From Woeseiaceae bacterium (GTDB taxonomy: Bacteria; Pseudomonadota; Gammaproteobacteria; Steroidobacterales; Woeseiaceae), in NCBI GenBank assembly GCA_028280615.1, contig JANQLK010000058.1:21360-85359 (forward strand): 64,000 bases of DNA. Reading direction: 5' to 3'. The notes beneath the pieces were generated by a model. The model was given only the letters and a program-made list of their open reading frames with translations. It did no database searches and was not told the origin of the DNA. This document shows positions 35,109 to 43,649 of the stretch, piece after piece. The position numbers and the translations under genes are program-made. The stretch's first letter is position 1; each line of letters begins with the position of its first letter.

Positions 35109-36574
35109 CTACGATCCGAATGCTTCTGGTTTCCCTGTTCATACTCGGCCTGTCCGCCTGCGGCGGGGGCGGAGGAGGCGACAGCAGTCCGGCAACGCCG
35201 CCGGATACGAGCACGCCGCCGCCAAGCAGCCCGCCGCCGACCAGCGGAATCGGTCGTACCGGAATTTCTGTTGGACCCGTCACGACCTTCGGCAGCATTG
35301 TCGTCAACGGCGTACGCTACGACACCTCGTCGACGGAATTCTCGATCGACGGCGAACCGGGCAGCGAGGACGATCTCCGCGTCGGTGACATCGTGATCGT
35401 GCGCGGCACGGTCAACGATGACGGCCTGACCGGCACCGCGGACAGCGTGTTCTATGACGACATCGTGACCGGACCCGTCGAATCGGTCGACGTCGCCGGC
35501 AACTCGCTGGTCGTGCTCGGTCAGCTCGTTCTCGTGCGCCCCGAAACCTCGTTCGATGACGACTTCTCGCCGAGGTCGCTTGAAGGGGTAGCGGTCGACC
35601 AGATCGTCGAAGTCAGCGGAGTCATCGACGCCGACGGCAATATCATCGCGTCGCGTATCGAGGACGAGGATCCGGGCACCGAGTTCGAGGTGCACGGATT
35701 CGTTGCAAATCTCGACGAAAGCAGCAGTCAGTTCACGCTCGGCGCGCTCACGGTCGACTACGCGGCGGCTTCGCTCGACGACTTCCCGAACGGCGAGATC
35801 AGCGATGGCGATTTCGTCGAGGCCAAGGGCTCGAGTCTTGGTGCGGGCGGCGAGCTCATCGCCACCGAGGTGGAGTTCGAGGACGACTTCCTGGACGTCG
35901 ATGAGGGCGACTACATCGAGATCGAAGGATTCATTACCCGCTTCGTCTCGGCCACGGACTTCGACGTCGCCGGTGTCCCGGTCACGACCACGGCCTCCAC
36001 CGACTTCGAGGAAGGCAGCGCGGCCGACCTTGCGCTGAACGTCAAGGTCGAGGTCGAAGGCGAGATCGACTCAAACGGCGTCCTCGTAGCCGAAGACATC
36101 GAGATTGAAGGTGACAACGAGATCGAGATCGAGGGGCTCGTCGACGCAGTCGATGCGACGGCCGGCACCGTAACGATCCTGGGCATCACGATCACGGTCA
36201 ACGAGTCGACATCCATCGAGGACTACAGCGAGGCGTCCATCGACCCGCTGACGCTCGGCGACATCAACGTCGGCGACTATCTCGAAATCGCGGGCCGCGA
36301 GGCGTCGGAAGGAAACGCCGACGTGATTGCAGGCCGCCTCGAGCGGGACTCCGATGAGGATGAGTCCGTCCTGAAGGGCTTCGTGACCGCGATCAGCGAG
36401 CCGACCTTCGAGATCCTGGGCGTCACGATCGAGACCAATGCCTCGACGGAGTTCGAGGACGACAACTTCTTCTCGGAGGTCGAAGTGGGCAGCCTCGTCG
36501 AAGTCGAGGGCACGGAAGTCGCCGACACGACCATCGTGGCTGACGAGGTCGAGCTCGAGTCAGACGACGACTGA
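35105..36574 (+). CDS. DUF5666 multi-repeat acidic lipoprotein
   Basis: The product is 489 residues with a lipoprotein signal (MTTIRMLLVSLFILGLSAC), then a Gly/Ser/Pro linker to about residue 48. The rest is about six repeats of 65-80 residues, each with a pattern like GPVTTFGSIVVNG or FEVHGFV, an acidic core, then VEVEG or EIEG, typical of DUF5666 beta-domains. The protein is very acidic (many Asp-Glu runs), suggesting an outer-surface or periplasmic location and perhaps cation binding. Function is not known. It is coupled to the DUF6502-type gene. Confidence 0.82.
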   Translation: MTTIRMLLVSLFILGLSACGGGGGGDSSPATPPDTSTPPPSSPPPTSGIGRTGISVGPVTTFGSIVVNGVRYDTSSTEFSIDGEPGSEDDLRVGDIVIVRGTVNDDGLTGTADSVFYDDIVTGPVESVDVAGNSLVVLGQLVLVRPETSFDDDFSPRSLEGVAVDQIVEVSGVIDADGNIIASRIEDEDPGTEFEVHGFVANLDESSSQFTLGALTVDYAAASLDDFPNGEISDGDFVEAKGSSLGAGGELIATEVEFEDDFLDVDEGDYIEIEGFITRFVSATDFDVAGVPVTTTASTDFEEGSAADLALNVKVEVEGEIDSNGVLVAEDIEIEGDNEIEIEGLVDAVDATAGTVTILGITITVNESTSIEDYSEASIDPLTLGDINVGDYLEIAGREASEGNADVIAGRLERDSDEDESVLKGFVTAISEPTFEILGVTIETNASTEFEDDNFFSEVEVGSLVEVEGTEVADTTIVADEVELESDDD

Positions 36575-36689
36575 CCGACGCGGGCAACCGCAGGTGGCAG
36601 GCGGCGAACGACTGTATGTCCGACGTCTGCCCTATTCCGACGGCGCCGTTGCCGGCGCCGCCATAAACACTTAGCTTGGAAGAACAGCA

Positions 36690-37403
36690 ATGAAACACTC
36701 TTACACCGGTGCCATGCTGGCACTCGCGGTAGCGATACCGCACGCTGCCATCGCCGACGATGTGGACTGCATCGGCTCGATCGGTGCGACGACCGTCGAC
36801 GGAAACGTGCTCGTCGCGACACGCTGCGAACTCGACGGCACGACCGTCAAGGGCAACGTCGAACTCTTCGAGGGCGGCGAGCTGACCGCCCGCGGCGTCG
36901 ACATCATCGGCAATCTGCAGGGCGCGAACGCCGCGTCGGCCGACGTAGCGGACTCCGACATCGGCGGCAGCGTACAGCTCGATGATCTAACCGGCGAAAT
37001 CGACATCGTTCGCAACCGGATCGACGGCAGCATCCAGATCGTTGGAAACTGGTCACCGATCAGGATTGCCGACAACGTCGTCGACGCCGACGTCCAGGCG
37101 TTCGACAACACGGGCGGTGTCGACATCGTCGACAACACGATCGACGGCAATCTGCAGTGCAAGGAGAACGAGCCCGCGCCGACCGGCGGCGGCAACGAGG
37201 TCGACGGCAACAAGGAGGACCAGTGCGCGGACCTCGCGCCAGCCGATGGCGGTTCCGACGGCAGGACGCCGGCGGCTGTGGGAGCAAACGTATCGTCGGC
37301 GAACGCGGGGGACACGTCCGGCGGTGGCGGAGCAACTCACCTGCCCTTGCTCGCGGGTCTGCTGCTAATGACCGGCGCCCGCCGCCTGCGGCGGAGAGAC
37401 TGA
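36690..37403 (+). CDS. secreted repeat protein with GlyGly-CTERM-like sorting tail
   Basis: The product is 237 residues, preceded by GGAAGAA before the ATG. A signal peptide (about 1-22) leads into short repeats with Asn/Asp/Ile spacing (DIIGNLQG, DIVRNRIDGSIQIVGN, DIVDNTIDGNLQ) that suggest a small right-handed beta-helix. Two or more cysteines (DCIGS, RCELD, LQCKE) may form disulfides. The C-terminus is GGGG, a hydrophobic stretch (LPLLAGLLLMTGA) and RRLRRRD, the tripartite layout of GlyGly-CTERM proteins processed by rhombosortase and exported by type II secretion. Function is unknown. It lies 115 bp after the DUF5666 gene. Confidence 0.75.
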   Translation: MKHSYTGAMLALAVAIPHAAIADDVDCIGSIGATTVDGNVLVATRCELDGTTVKGNVELFEGGELTARGVDIIGNLQGANAASADVADSDIGGSVQLDDLTGEIDIVRNRIDGSIQIVGNWSPIRIADNVVDADVQAFDNTGGVDIVDNTIDGNLQCKENEPAPTGGGNEVDGNKEDQCADLAPADGGSDGRTPAAVGANVSSANAGDTSGGGGATHLPLLAGLLLMTGARRLRRRD

Positions 37404-37411
37404 GCGTCGCC

Positions 37412-37470
37412 CGAAGGCCCGAAGCGAGAGATTGCGCGCCTGGGTGGGCCGCTACTCCTTCGGGCCTTCG
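37412..37470. repeat. inverted repeat between convergent genes
   Basis: A perfect 13-bp arm CGAAGGCCCGAAG (37412-37424) pairs with CTTCGGGCCTTCG (37458-37470) across a 33-nt loop. The right arm lies in the last codons of the cytochrome gene. It may terminate transcription from both sides, but lacks a U-tract. Confidence 0.5.
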
Positions 37471-38156
37471 CCCACCGCGGTGTGGCAGGCCGCGCAGTTG
37501 GCGAGGAACTCCGCGTAGATCCCGGCCTTGCTGGCGGAATCGGATACGGTCGTCGCGTTTGCCGCGAGCTGGTGGACGCGGCGGGACATCTGCTTGATCG
37601 CATCCTGCTGGGACGACTCGCCCAGCGACGCCGTATTGATCGGCGATTCGAACAGGAGATTCGCGCCGCTGCTCCAGGCAGCGGCCGATGGGCCGATGAG
37701 TCCTTCCCACATTCGATCGGCGGCCCACTGGTGGCGGGCCATGTGCTGCGGCAGCTTTTCCTTGTTCGACGGCCGGTCGACATCCTCGAACTGAATCTCC
37801 ACGCCGTTCGCGATGTGGCAATCCCCGCAGGCGACGCCCAGGCTCGCCACGCCCGAGGCCGCGCTCTCGATGTCCCCGGCATCGCGCACGGTCGCCGCGG
37901 CCGAGCGCATCGAATCGAGGTAGACCCTCCAGCCCTCGGCCGACGCTGACGCATCGACCGCAAGCAGCTCGCTCGCCGACGCTCTCGTGGCGTCGAGCGA
38001 ACCCGAAACGAGCGACCGCTGCATCGCCACTACCGCGTCGTGGTGGGCATGCATCTGGTCGTTGACGCTGGCGTGCTGGGCGCCGGCCGTCACTGCCCAG
38101 CCGATTGCAGCGGCTAGCGTGCAAGGCAGCAGAAGCTTTGAAACGGAAACCCGCAT
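37452..38156 (-). CDS. exported diheme cytochrome c
   Basis: The product is 234 residues with a signal peptide ending AGA (about 1-26). Two CxxCH haem motifs are at Cys110-His114 (CGDCH) and Cys221-His225 (CAACH), the second near the C-terminus as in cytochrome c-prime-like helical bundles. The rest is mainly alpha-helical with many His and Met residues (MHAHHDAVVAMQ, LPQHMARHQWAADRMW) that may be axial ligands. It is a periplasmic electron-transfer protein of unknown partner. I could not place it in a named family. It starts 49 bp from the long hairpin at 38205. Confidence 0.85.
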   Translation of the reverse strand: MRVSVSKLLLPCTLAAAIGWAVTAGAQHASVNDQMHAHHDAVVAMQRSLVSGSLDATRASASELLAVDASASAEGWRVYLDSMRSAAATVRDAGDIESAASGVASLGVACGDCHIANGVEIQFEDVDRPSNKEKLPQHMARHQWAADRMWEGLIGPSAAAWSSGANLLFESPINTASLGESSQQDAIKQMSRRVHQLAANATTVSDSASKAGIYAEFLANCAACHTAVGEGPKE

Positions 38157-38204
38157 GGCTCAAGCATCGATCATCTGCCGTCAAATCCGAATACGCGAAT
38201 CCAC

Positions 38205-38253
38205 CTAGTGTCCTGTCCGGTTGATTTGTTGAATCAGTCGGACAGGACACTAG
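38205..38253. repeat. long hairpin element containing the dispersed CTAGTGTCCTG motif
   Basis: CTAGTGTCCTGTCCG (38205-38219) and its exact complement (38239-38253) flank a 19-nt centre that contains a further 5-bp pair (TGATT/AATCA). The outer 11 bases equal the core of the copies at 1277, 6598 and 60655. It resembles REP-type or miniature palindromic elements scattered in intergenic DNA. Confidence 0.8.
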
Positions 38254-38340
38254 CTGCGGCGAATCGCCTGGCAAGCGATTCCGTTTCGCCGGATACTGCG
38301 CGGAGGCGAGCCTCTCCCCAATCCACCCAAAGGAATCGCG

Positions 38341-39249
38341 ATGCAACTCGGAATGATCGGTCTCGGCAAGATGGGCGGCAACATGGCCAGGCGGCTGCGC
38401 GCCGCGGGCGTCGACGTCGTCGGCTACAACATGGATACACGGGCGACCGATACGCTCGTGAGCGAAGCCGGGCTCAATGCCGCCGCATCGGTGCGCGACC
38501 TCGTCTCGAAACTGGATGCGCCGCGCCGCGTGTGGCTCATGCTGCCGGCGGGCAGCGTGACCGAAGGCTATGTCACGCAGCTGGCCGCCTGCCTCGACGC
38601 CGGCGATGTGCTCATCGATGGGGCCAACTCCTATTATAAGGACTCGATGCGGCGCGCCGGGCTTTTGGCCGACAGCGGCATCCACTTCGTCGACGCGGGC
38701 GTGTCGGGCGGCGTCTGGGGGCTCGAGCTCGGCTACTCGATGATGGTCGGCGGGGACTCGAGCGCCTTCGAGATGGTCCGGCCGATCATCGAAATCCTGG
38801 CACCCGCGAAGGACCGGGGCTGGGTACACACCGGGCCCGCGGGCAGCGGGCACTTCGTCAAGATGGTCCACAACGGTATCGAGTACGGGATGATGCAGGC
38901 CTACGCCGAGGGCTTCGCGCTCATGAAAGGCCGCGCGGACTTCGACCTCGACCTCGGCGAGATCGCCGAATGCTGGCGGCACGGCAGTGTCGTTCGCAGC
39001 TGGCTGCTCGACCTGTCGGCCGAGGTGCTGGCCGCAGACCAGGACCTTTCCGGCGTCGAACCCTTCGTCGCCGATTCCGGCGAAGGCCGGTGGACCGCGC
39101 TCGAGGGCATAGAACAGGGCATTCCGACGCCGGTTATGAGCCTCGCGCTCATGAGCCGCTTCGCGACGCAGGGACAGCAGGACTACTCGGCTCGCCTGCT
39201 CGCGATGATGCGCAATGCCTTCGGCGGCCACGCGGTGAAAACCGGCTGA
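38341..39249 (+). CDS. gndA: 6-phosphogluconate dehydrogenase, decarboxylating (short form)
   Basis: The product is 302 residues, the length of the Gnd1/YqeC-type bacterial short form rather than the 470-residue enzyme. AAAGGAA precedes the ATG. The NAD(P)-binding turn is MIGLGKMGGNMARRL, the substrate region is VDAGVSGGVWGLELGYSMMVGG, and the catalytic Lys and His are in GSGHFVKMVHNGIEYGMMQAYAEGF. It converts 6-phosphogluconate to ribulose 5-phosphate with release of CO2 in the oxidative pentose phosphate pathway. It stands alone between the hairpin element and the hydrogenase operon. Confidence 0.92.
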   Translation: MQLGMIGLGKMGGNMARRLRAAGVDVVGYNMDTRATDTLVSEAGLNAAASVRDLVSKLDAPRRVWLMLPAGSVTEGYVTQLAACLDAGDVLIDGANSYYKDSMRRAGLLADSGIHFVDAGVSGGVWGLELGYSMMVGGDSSAFEMVRPIIEILAPAKDRGWVHTGPAGSGHFVKMVHNGIEYGMMQAYAEGFALMKGRADFDLDLGEIAECWRHGSVVRSWLLDLSAEVLAADQDLSGVEPFVADSGEGRWTALEGIEQGIPTPVMSLALMSRFATQGQQDYSARLLAMMRNAFGGHAVKTG

Positions 39250-39411
39250 GAAGCATTCGCGTTCGGTGCACGTCGCCCAGTACGTAGGAACCACGATGCA
39301 ACCGGCAGGGTCCGCAGCGCAAGATGAAAGCGCTGCGTGGCCAGGCCGGCAGCACCGGAGCTTATAGCCGGCAGGCAAGCAGCCCATACTCACAACAATG
39401 GGAGCGTTGCC

Positions 39412-40512
39412 ATGCCCGCCCGCGAGACCTTCTACGACGTGATGCGCCGCCATGGCATTACGCGCCGCAGTTTCCTCAAGTTTTGCAGCCTGACCGCCGC
39501 CGGTCTCGGCTTCGGCCCGGAATTCGCGGGCAAGATCGCCCACGCGCTCGAGACGAAGCCGCGAACGCCGGTCGTATGGCTGCACGGCCTCGAATGCACC
39601 TGCTGCACCGAGTCGTTCGTGCGCTCGGGCAACCCGCTCGCGGGTGACGTGATCCTGTCGATGATCTCGCTCGACTACGACGACACGCTCATGGCGGCCG
39701 CGGGGCACCAGGCCGAGGAGCTCCTGGAGCAGACCATCGAGAAGTACGACGGCGAGTTCATCCTGGCCTGCGAAGGCAACCCGCCCCTGAACGAGGATGG
39801 CATGTACTGCATCCAGGCCGGCCGGCCCTACGTCGAGAAGCTGCGGCACATGGCCAATCATTGCAAAGCCATCATCGCCTGGGGTTCCTGCGCGTCCTGG
39901 GGCTGCGTTCAGGCCGCGAAGCCGAATCCGACCCAGGCCGTGCCGATACACAAGGTCATCCTCGACAAGCCGATCGTCAAGGTGCCCGGCTGTCCGCCGA
40001 TCGCCGAGGTCATGACGGGCGTCATCACCTACATGGTGGCCTTCGACCGGCTGCCGCCGCTGGACCGGCAGGGCCGGCCGCAGATGTTCTACGGCCAGCG
40101 CCTGCACGACAAGTGCTATCGCCGGCCGCACTTCGACGCCGGCCAGTTCGTCGAACAGTTCGACGATGAGGGCGCGCGCAAGGGCTACTGCCTTTACAAG
40201 GTCGGTTGCAAAGGACCGACAACCTACAACGCCTGCTCGACCGTGGAGTGGAACGGCGGGCTCTCGTGGCCGGTCAAGTCCGGTCACGGCTGCCTGGGCT
40301 GTGCCGAAGACAACTTCTGGGACAAGGGCAGCTTCTACAGCGCCGTGTCCAACCTCAACGTCACGGGCAATGTCGAGGCAACCGCCGATCAGATCGGCGG
40401 GGCCATCGCCGGCGCCGCCGCCATCGGTGTGGCTGCACACGCCGCCGTATCTGTCGCCGCGAAGGCGACGGGCAAGAAACCGGAGCCCCGGGAGGAGATG
40501 AACAATGGTTAG
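39412..40512 (+). CDS. hyaA: [NiFe] hydrogenase small subunit, oxygen-tolerant type
   Basis: The product is 366 residues from the ATG at 39412, preceded by GGGAG. An upstream ATG at 39337 was rejected because it would bury the Tat signal RRSFLKF (18-24). Cleavage near Ala45 gives a mature protein whose proximal cluster cysteines are Cys62, Cys64, Cys65, Cys160, Cys165 and Cys194 (mature 17, 19, 20, 115, 120, 149). Cys64 and Cys165 are the two extra cysteines that make the [4Fe-3S] cluster of oxygen-tolerant group 1d enzymes. A C-terminal hydrophobic helix (about 330-352) anchors it to HyaC. It passes electrons from the NiFe site to the quinone pool. Confidence 0.97.
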   Translation: MPARETFYDVMRRHGITRRSFLKFCSLTAAGLGFGPEFAGKIAHALETKPRTPVVWLHGLECTCCTESFVRSGNPLAGDVILSMISLDYDDTLMAAAGHQAEELLEQTIEKYDGEFILACEGNPPLNEDGMYCIQAGRPYVEKLRHMANHCKAIIAWGSCASWGCVQAAKPNPTQAVPIHKVILDKPIVKVPGCPPIAEVMTGVITYMVAFDRLPPLDRQGRPQMFYGQRLHDKCYRRPHFDAGQFVEQFDDEGARKGYCLYKVGCKGPTTYNACSTVEWNGGLSWPVKSGHGCLGCAEDNFWDKGSFYSAVSNLNVTGNVEATADQIGGAIAGAAAIGVAAHAAVSVAAKATGKKPEPREEMNNG

Positions 40513-42298
40513 CGTGACGACGCCGAACGGCTTCGAACTCGACGACTCCGGCGACCGCGTCGTCGTCGACCCGTTCTGCCGGATCGAAGGCCACCTGCGG
40601 ATCGAGGTGAACCTCGACGAGAACAACGTCATCCGCAACGCCGTATCGAGCGGCACGATGTGGCGCGGTCTCGAGGTCATCCTTCAAGGCCGCGACCCGC
40701 GCGACGCGTGGGCCTTCGTCGAACGCATCTGCGGCGTCTGCACGGGCGTCCACGCCTTGCAGTCGGTGCGCGCCGTCGAAGACGCGCTCGGCATCGAGAT
40801 CCCGGCCAACGCCAACCATATCCGCAACCTGATGATGCTCGCGCAGCACGTGCATGACCACATCGTGCATTTCTATCACCTGCACGCGCTCGACTGGGTG
40901 GACGTCGTCAGCGCGCTGTCCGCCGACCCGAAGGCGACCTCCGAGCTTCAGCAGTCGATCAGCCCGTGGCCCAAGTCCTCGCCCGGCTACTTCTCTGACG
41001 TGCAGAACCGGCTCAAGCGCTTCGTCGAATCGGGTCAGCTCGGTATTTTCGCAAACGCGTACTGGGGCAGCCCGGCGTACAAGCTGCCGCCGGAAGCCAA
41101 CCTCATGGCGACGACGCATTATCTCGAGGCGCTCGACTTTCAGAAGGAGGTCGTCAAGATCCACACGATCTTCGGCGGCCGCAATCCGCACCCGAACTGG
41201 GTAGTCGGCGGCATGCCCTGCTCGCTCAACGTCGAAGACGTGGGCGCGGTCGGCGCCGTCAACATGGCCTGGCTCAACATCGTCTCCGACATCATTGACC
41301 AGACGATCGCGTTCTGCGACCAGGTCTACCTGCCCGACCTCAAGGCCATCGCATCGTTCTACAAGGACTGGACCTACGGCGGCGGGCTGTCATCGAAGAA
41401 CGTGCTGTCGTACGGCGAGTTCCCGGCCTACGCCAACAATCACACCAACCAGAGCCTGATGATGCCGCAGGGCGCCATCCTGAACGGCGACCTATCGACG
41501 GTCCACGACGTCGATCCGCGCGACCCGGAGCAGGTGCAGGAATTCGTAACCCACTCCTGGTACGAGTACCCCGACGAGGCCGTCGGCCTGCACCCCTGGG
41601 ACGGCATCACCGAGCCGCGTTTCGGCCTCGGGCCGAACGCCAAGGGCACCAAGACCAACATCGAGCAGCTCGACGAGGGCGCCAAGTACTCATGGCTCAA
41701 GGCGCCGCGCTGGCGCGGCAACGCCATGGAGGTCGGACCGCTCGCGCGCTACCTCGTCGCCTACGCGCGCGGCAAGGAGGACATCCGCGAACAGGTGGAC
41801 GGCCTGCTCCGCGAGCTCGACCTGCCGATCACGGCGCTGTTCTCGACTTTGGGCCGCACGGCCGCTCGCGGGCTCGAGAGCTCCTGGCAGTCGCACAAGA
41901 TGCGCGAGATCTTCGACGAGATGATGGCCAACATCCGCCGCGGCGACACGGCAACGGCGAACATGGAGAAGTTCGACCCGGCCACCTGGGACGGCGACGT
42001 CAGGGGCGTGGGCTTCGGCGAGGCGCCGCGCGGCGCACTCGGTCACTGGATCCACATCAAGGATACGAAGATCGAGAACTACCAGTGCGTCGTCCCGACG
42101 ACCTGGAACGCATCGCCGCGCGATCCAGAGGGCAACATCGGCGCCTACGAGGCGTCGCTGCTCGACACGCCGATGGTCAATGCCGAGCAGCCGCTCGAGA
42201 TTCTGAGGACGATCCACTCCTTCGATCCCTGCCTGGCCTGTTCGACGCACGTGATCTCGCACGACGGCGAAGAGCTCACGACCATCAAGGTCCGATAG
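40505..42298 (+). CDS. hyaB: [NiFe] hydrogenase large subunit
   Basis: The product is 597 residues and overlaps hyaA by 8 bp. The NiFe-binding motifs are both present: L1 as ERICGVCTGVHAL near residue 75, and L2 as DPCLACSTHV near the C-terminus, which together give four Cys ligands. DPFCRIEGHLRIEV at the start is also typical. After the L2 His the chain continues for about 14 residues (ISHDGEELTTIKVR), the peptide removed by HyaD once nickel is loaded. The subunit oxidises H2 in the periplasm after export with HyaA by the Tat route. Confidence 0.97.
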   Translation: MVSVTTPNGFELDDSGDRVVVDPFCRIEGHLRIEVNLDENNVIRNAVSSGTMWRGLEVILQGRDPRDAWAFVERICGVCTGVHALQSVRAVEDALGIEIPANANHIRNLMMLAQHVHDHIVHFYHLHALDWVDVVSALSADPKATSELQQSISPWPKSSPGYFSDVQNRLKRFVESGQLGIFANAYWGSPAYKLPPEANLMATTHYLEALDFQKEVVKIHTIFGGRNPHPNWVVGGMPCSLNVEDVGAVGAVNMAWLNIVSDIIDQTIAFCDQVYLPDLKAIASFYKDWTYGGGLSSKNVLSYGEFPAYANNHTNQSLMMPQGAILNGDLSTVHDVDPRDPEQVQEFVTHSWYEYPDEAVGLHPWDGITEPRFGLGPNAKGTKTNIEQLDEGAKYSWLKAPRWRGNAMEVGPLARYLVAYARGKEDIREQVDGLLRELDLPITALFSTLGRTAARGLESSWQSHKMREIFDEMMANIRRGDTATANMEKFDPATWDGDVRGVGFGEAPRGALGHWIHIKDTKIENYQCVVPTTWNASPRDPEGNIGAYEASLLDTPMVNAEQPLEILRTIHSFDPCLACSTHVISHDGEELTTIKVR

Positions 42299-42308
42299 GG
42301 AGGCGCCA

Positions 42309-43031
42309 ATGGCAACCACGAGCGAAGAGGTACTCAGGCAACGGGACAAGGTCCCGGGCCCGCTGTACATATTCGAGGCGCCGGTACGCGTCTGGCACTG
42401 GATACACGCGCTGGCGATCGTCGTGCTCGCGACGACGGGCTATTTCATCGCCAATCCGATGTCGTCGCTCGGCGGCGAGGCGAGCGATCACTTCCTGATG
42501 GGCAACCTGCGCCTGGTACATTTCATCGCGGCTTTCGTGTTCGCCATCGGTCTCGCCGTACGCTTTTACTGGGCGCTGGTCGGCAACGAATACTCGCGCG
42601 AACTCCTGTACCTGCCCGTGTGGCGCGGCGAGTGGTGGGGCCGCGTCTGGCATGAACTCAAGTTCTATCTGTTCCTTACGCGCAAGATGAGCAAGAACCC
42701 GGGACACAATCCGCTCGCCCAGATCTTCATGTGGCTGATCAACGTCGTGCTCGCGCTGTTCATGGTGTGCACGGGCTTCGCGCTCTACAGCCAGGGTACG
42801 GGGGCTGGCAGCTGGGCAGACACGATGTTCGGCTGGGTGTTCGTGATCGAACCGAGTTCGCAGACCGTACGCATGTGGCACCTCATGGGCATGTGGCTCA
42901 TGCTGCTGTTCATCATCTTGCACGTTTACATGGTCATCCGTGCGGAGTTCATGTCCCGCCAGAACGGCATCAGTGTCATGATCAACGGCTGGCGCACGTT
43001 CAAGGATGACGGCCCGCTGTCGCCGGAATGA
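42309..43031 (+). CDS. hyaC: Ni/Fe-hydrogenase b-type cytochrome subunit
   Basis: The product is 240 residues with GGGAGG before the ATG. It has four main transmembrane helices (about 25-48, 62-82, 135-160, 188-210). Likely haem b ligands are the His residues in VRVWHWIHAL, LVHFIAAF and MWHLMGMW/LHVYMV. It anchors the HyaAB dimer and transfers electrons to quinone. The stop overlaps the hyaD start (GATG). Confidence 0.94.
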   Translation: MATTSEEVLRQRDKVPGPLYIFEAPVRVWHWIHALAIVVLATTGYFIANPMSSLGGEASDHFLMGNLRLVHFIAAFVFAIGLAVRFYWALVGNEYSRELLYLPVWRGEWWGRVWHELKFYLFLTRKMSKNPGHNPLAQIFMWLINVVLALFMVCTGFALYSQGTGAGSWADTMFGWVFVIEPSSQTVRMWHLMGMWLMLLFIILHVYMVIRAEFMSRQNGISVMINGWRTFKDDGPLSPE

Positions 43032-43648
43032 ACGCGGCCCAGGAAACCGGCCGCACGGCCGACCCTTGCGCCTACGAGACGCTCGTGCTCGGCATCGGCA
43101 ACGTGCTGTGGGCCGACGAGGGATTCGGCGTGCGCAGCCTCGAGACGCTACACAGCCGATACGCGTTCGGCCCCGACGTTTGCGTCATGGACGGCGGCAC
43201 GCAGGGCATCTTCCTGTTACCGTTCGTGCGCAGCGCGAAGCGCCTGCTGATCTTCGACGCCGTGGATTTCGGGCTCGAGCCGGGCACGCTCAGAGTCGTC
43301 ACGGGCGACGACGTGCCGCGCTTCATGGGCGTTCGCAAGATGAGCATGCACCAGGCGGGTTTCCAGGAGGTGCTGTCGACGGCCGCGCTGTCGGGCGACC
43401 TGCCCGACGAGATCGTGCTGATCGGTGTCCAGCCCGAACTGCTCGACGACTACGGCGGCAGCCTGCAGCCGGCGATACGTGCAGAGATCGACAATGCAGT
43501 CCGCCACGCGCTTGACGTCCTGGCCGGCTGGGGCATATCCGCAACGCCGCGCTCGGCACCGCTGGAGGCCGGCGAGCACGTTGGCCCCGCAGCGCTCGAT
43601 ATCCGCGATTACGAAGCCGGACGACCGCGACTCACGGGAGAGCTCTGA
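43028..43648 (+). CDS. hyaD: hydrogenase maturation protease
   Basis: The product is 206 residues. The nickel-sensing residues of this protease family are visible: Glu in WADEGFGV, Asp in IFDAVDFG and His in KMSMHQAGF. The opening VLGIGNVLWADEGFGVR and the DGGTQGIFLLP segment are typical of HyaD/HupD. It removes the C-terminal peptide of HyaB after metal insertion, in the cytoplasm. It overlaps hyaC by 4 bp. Confidence 0.94.
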   Translation: MNAAQETGRTADPCAYETLVLGIGNVLWADEGFGVRSLETLHSRYAFGPDVCVMDGGTQGIFLLPFVRSAKRLLIFDAVDFGLEPGTLRVVTGDDVPRFMGVRKMSMHQAGFQEVLSTAALSGDLPDEIVLIGVQPELLDDYGGSLQPAIRAEIDNAVRHALDVLAGWGISATPRSAPLEAGEHVGPAALDIRDYEAGRPRLTGEL

Positions 43649-43649
43649 A

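Noticed and set aside
37060..40680. A very long open frame on the minus strand (about 1200 codons) antisense to gndA and hyaA
   Set aside because: Its translation is Arg/His/Gly-rich without domains, and it is antisense to clear genes. High GC content makes such frames common.
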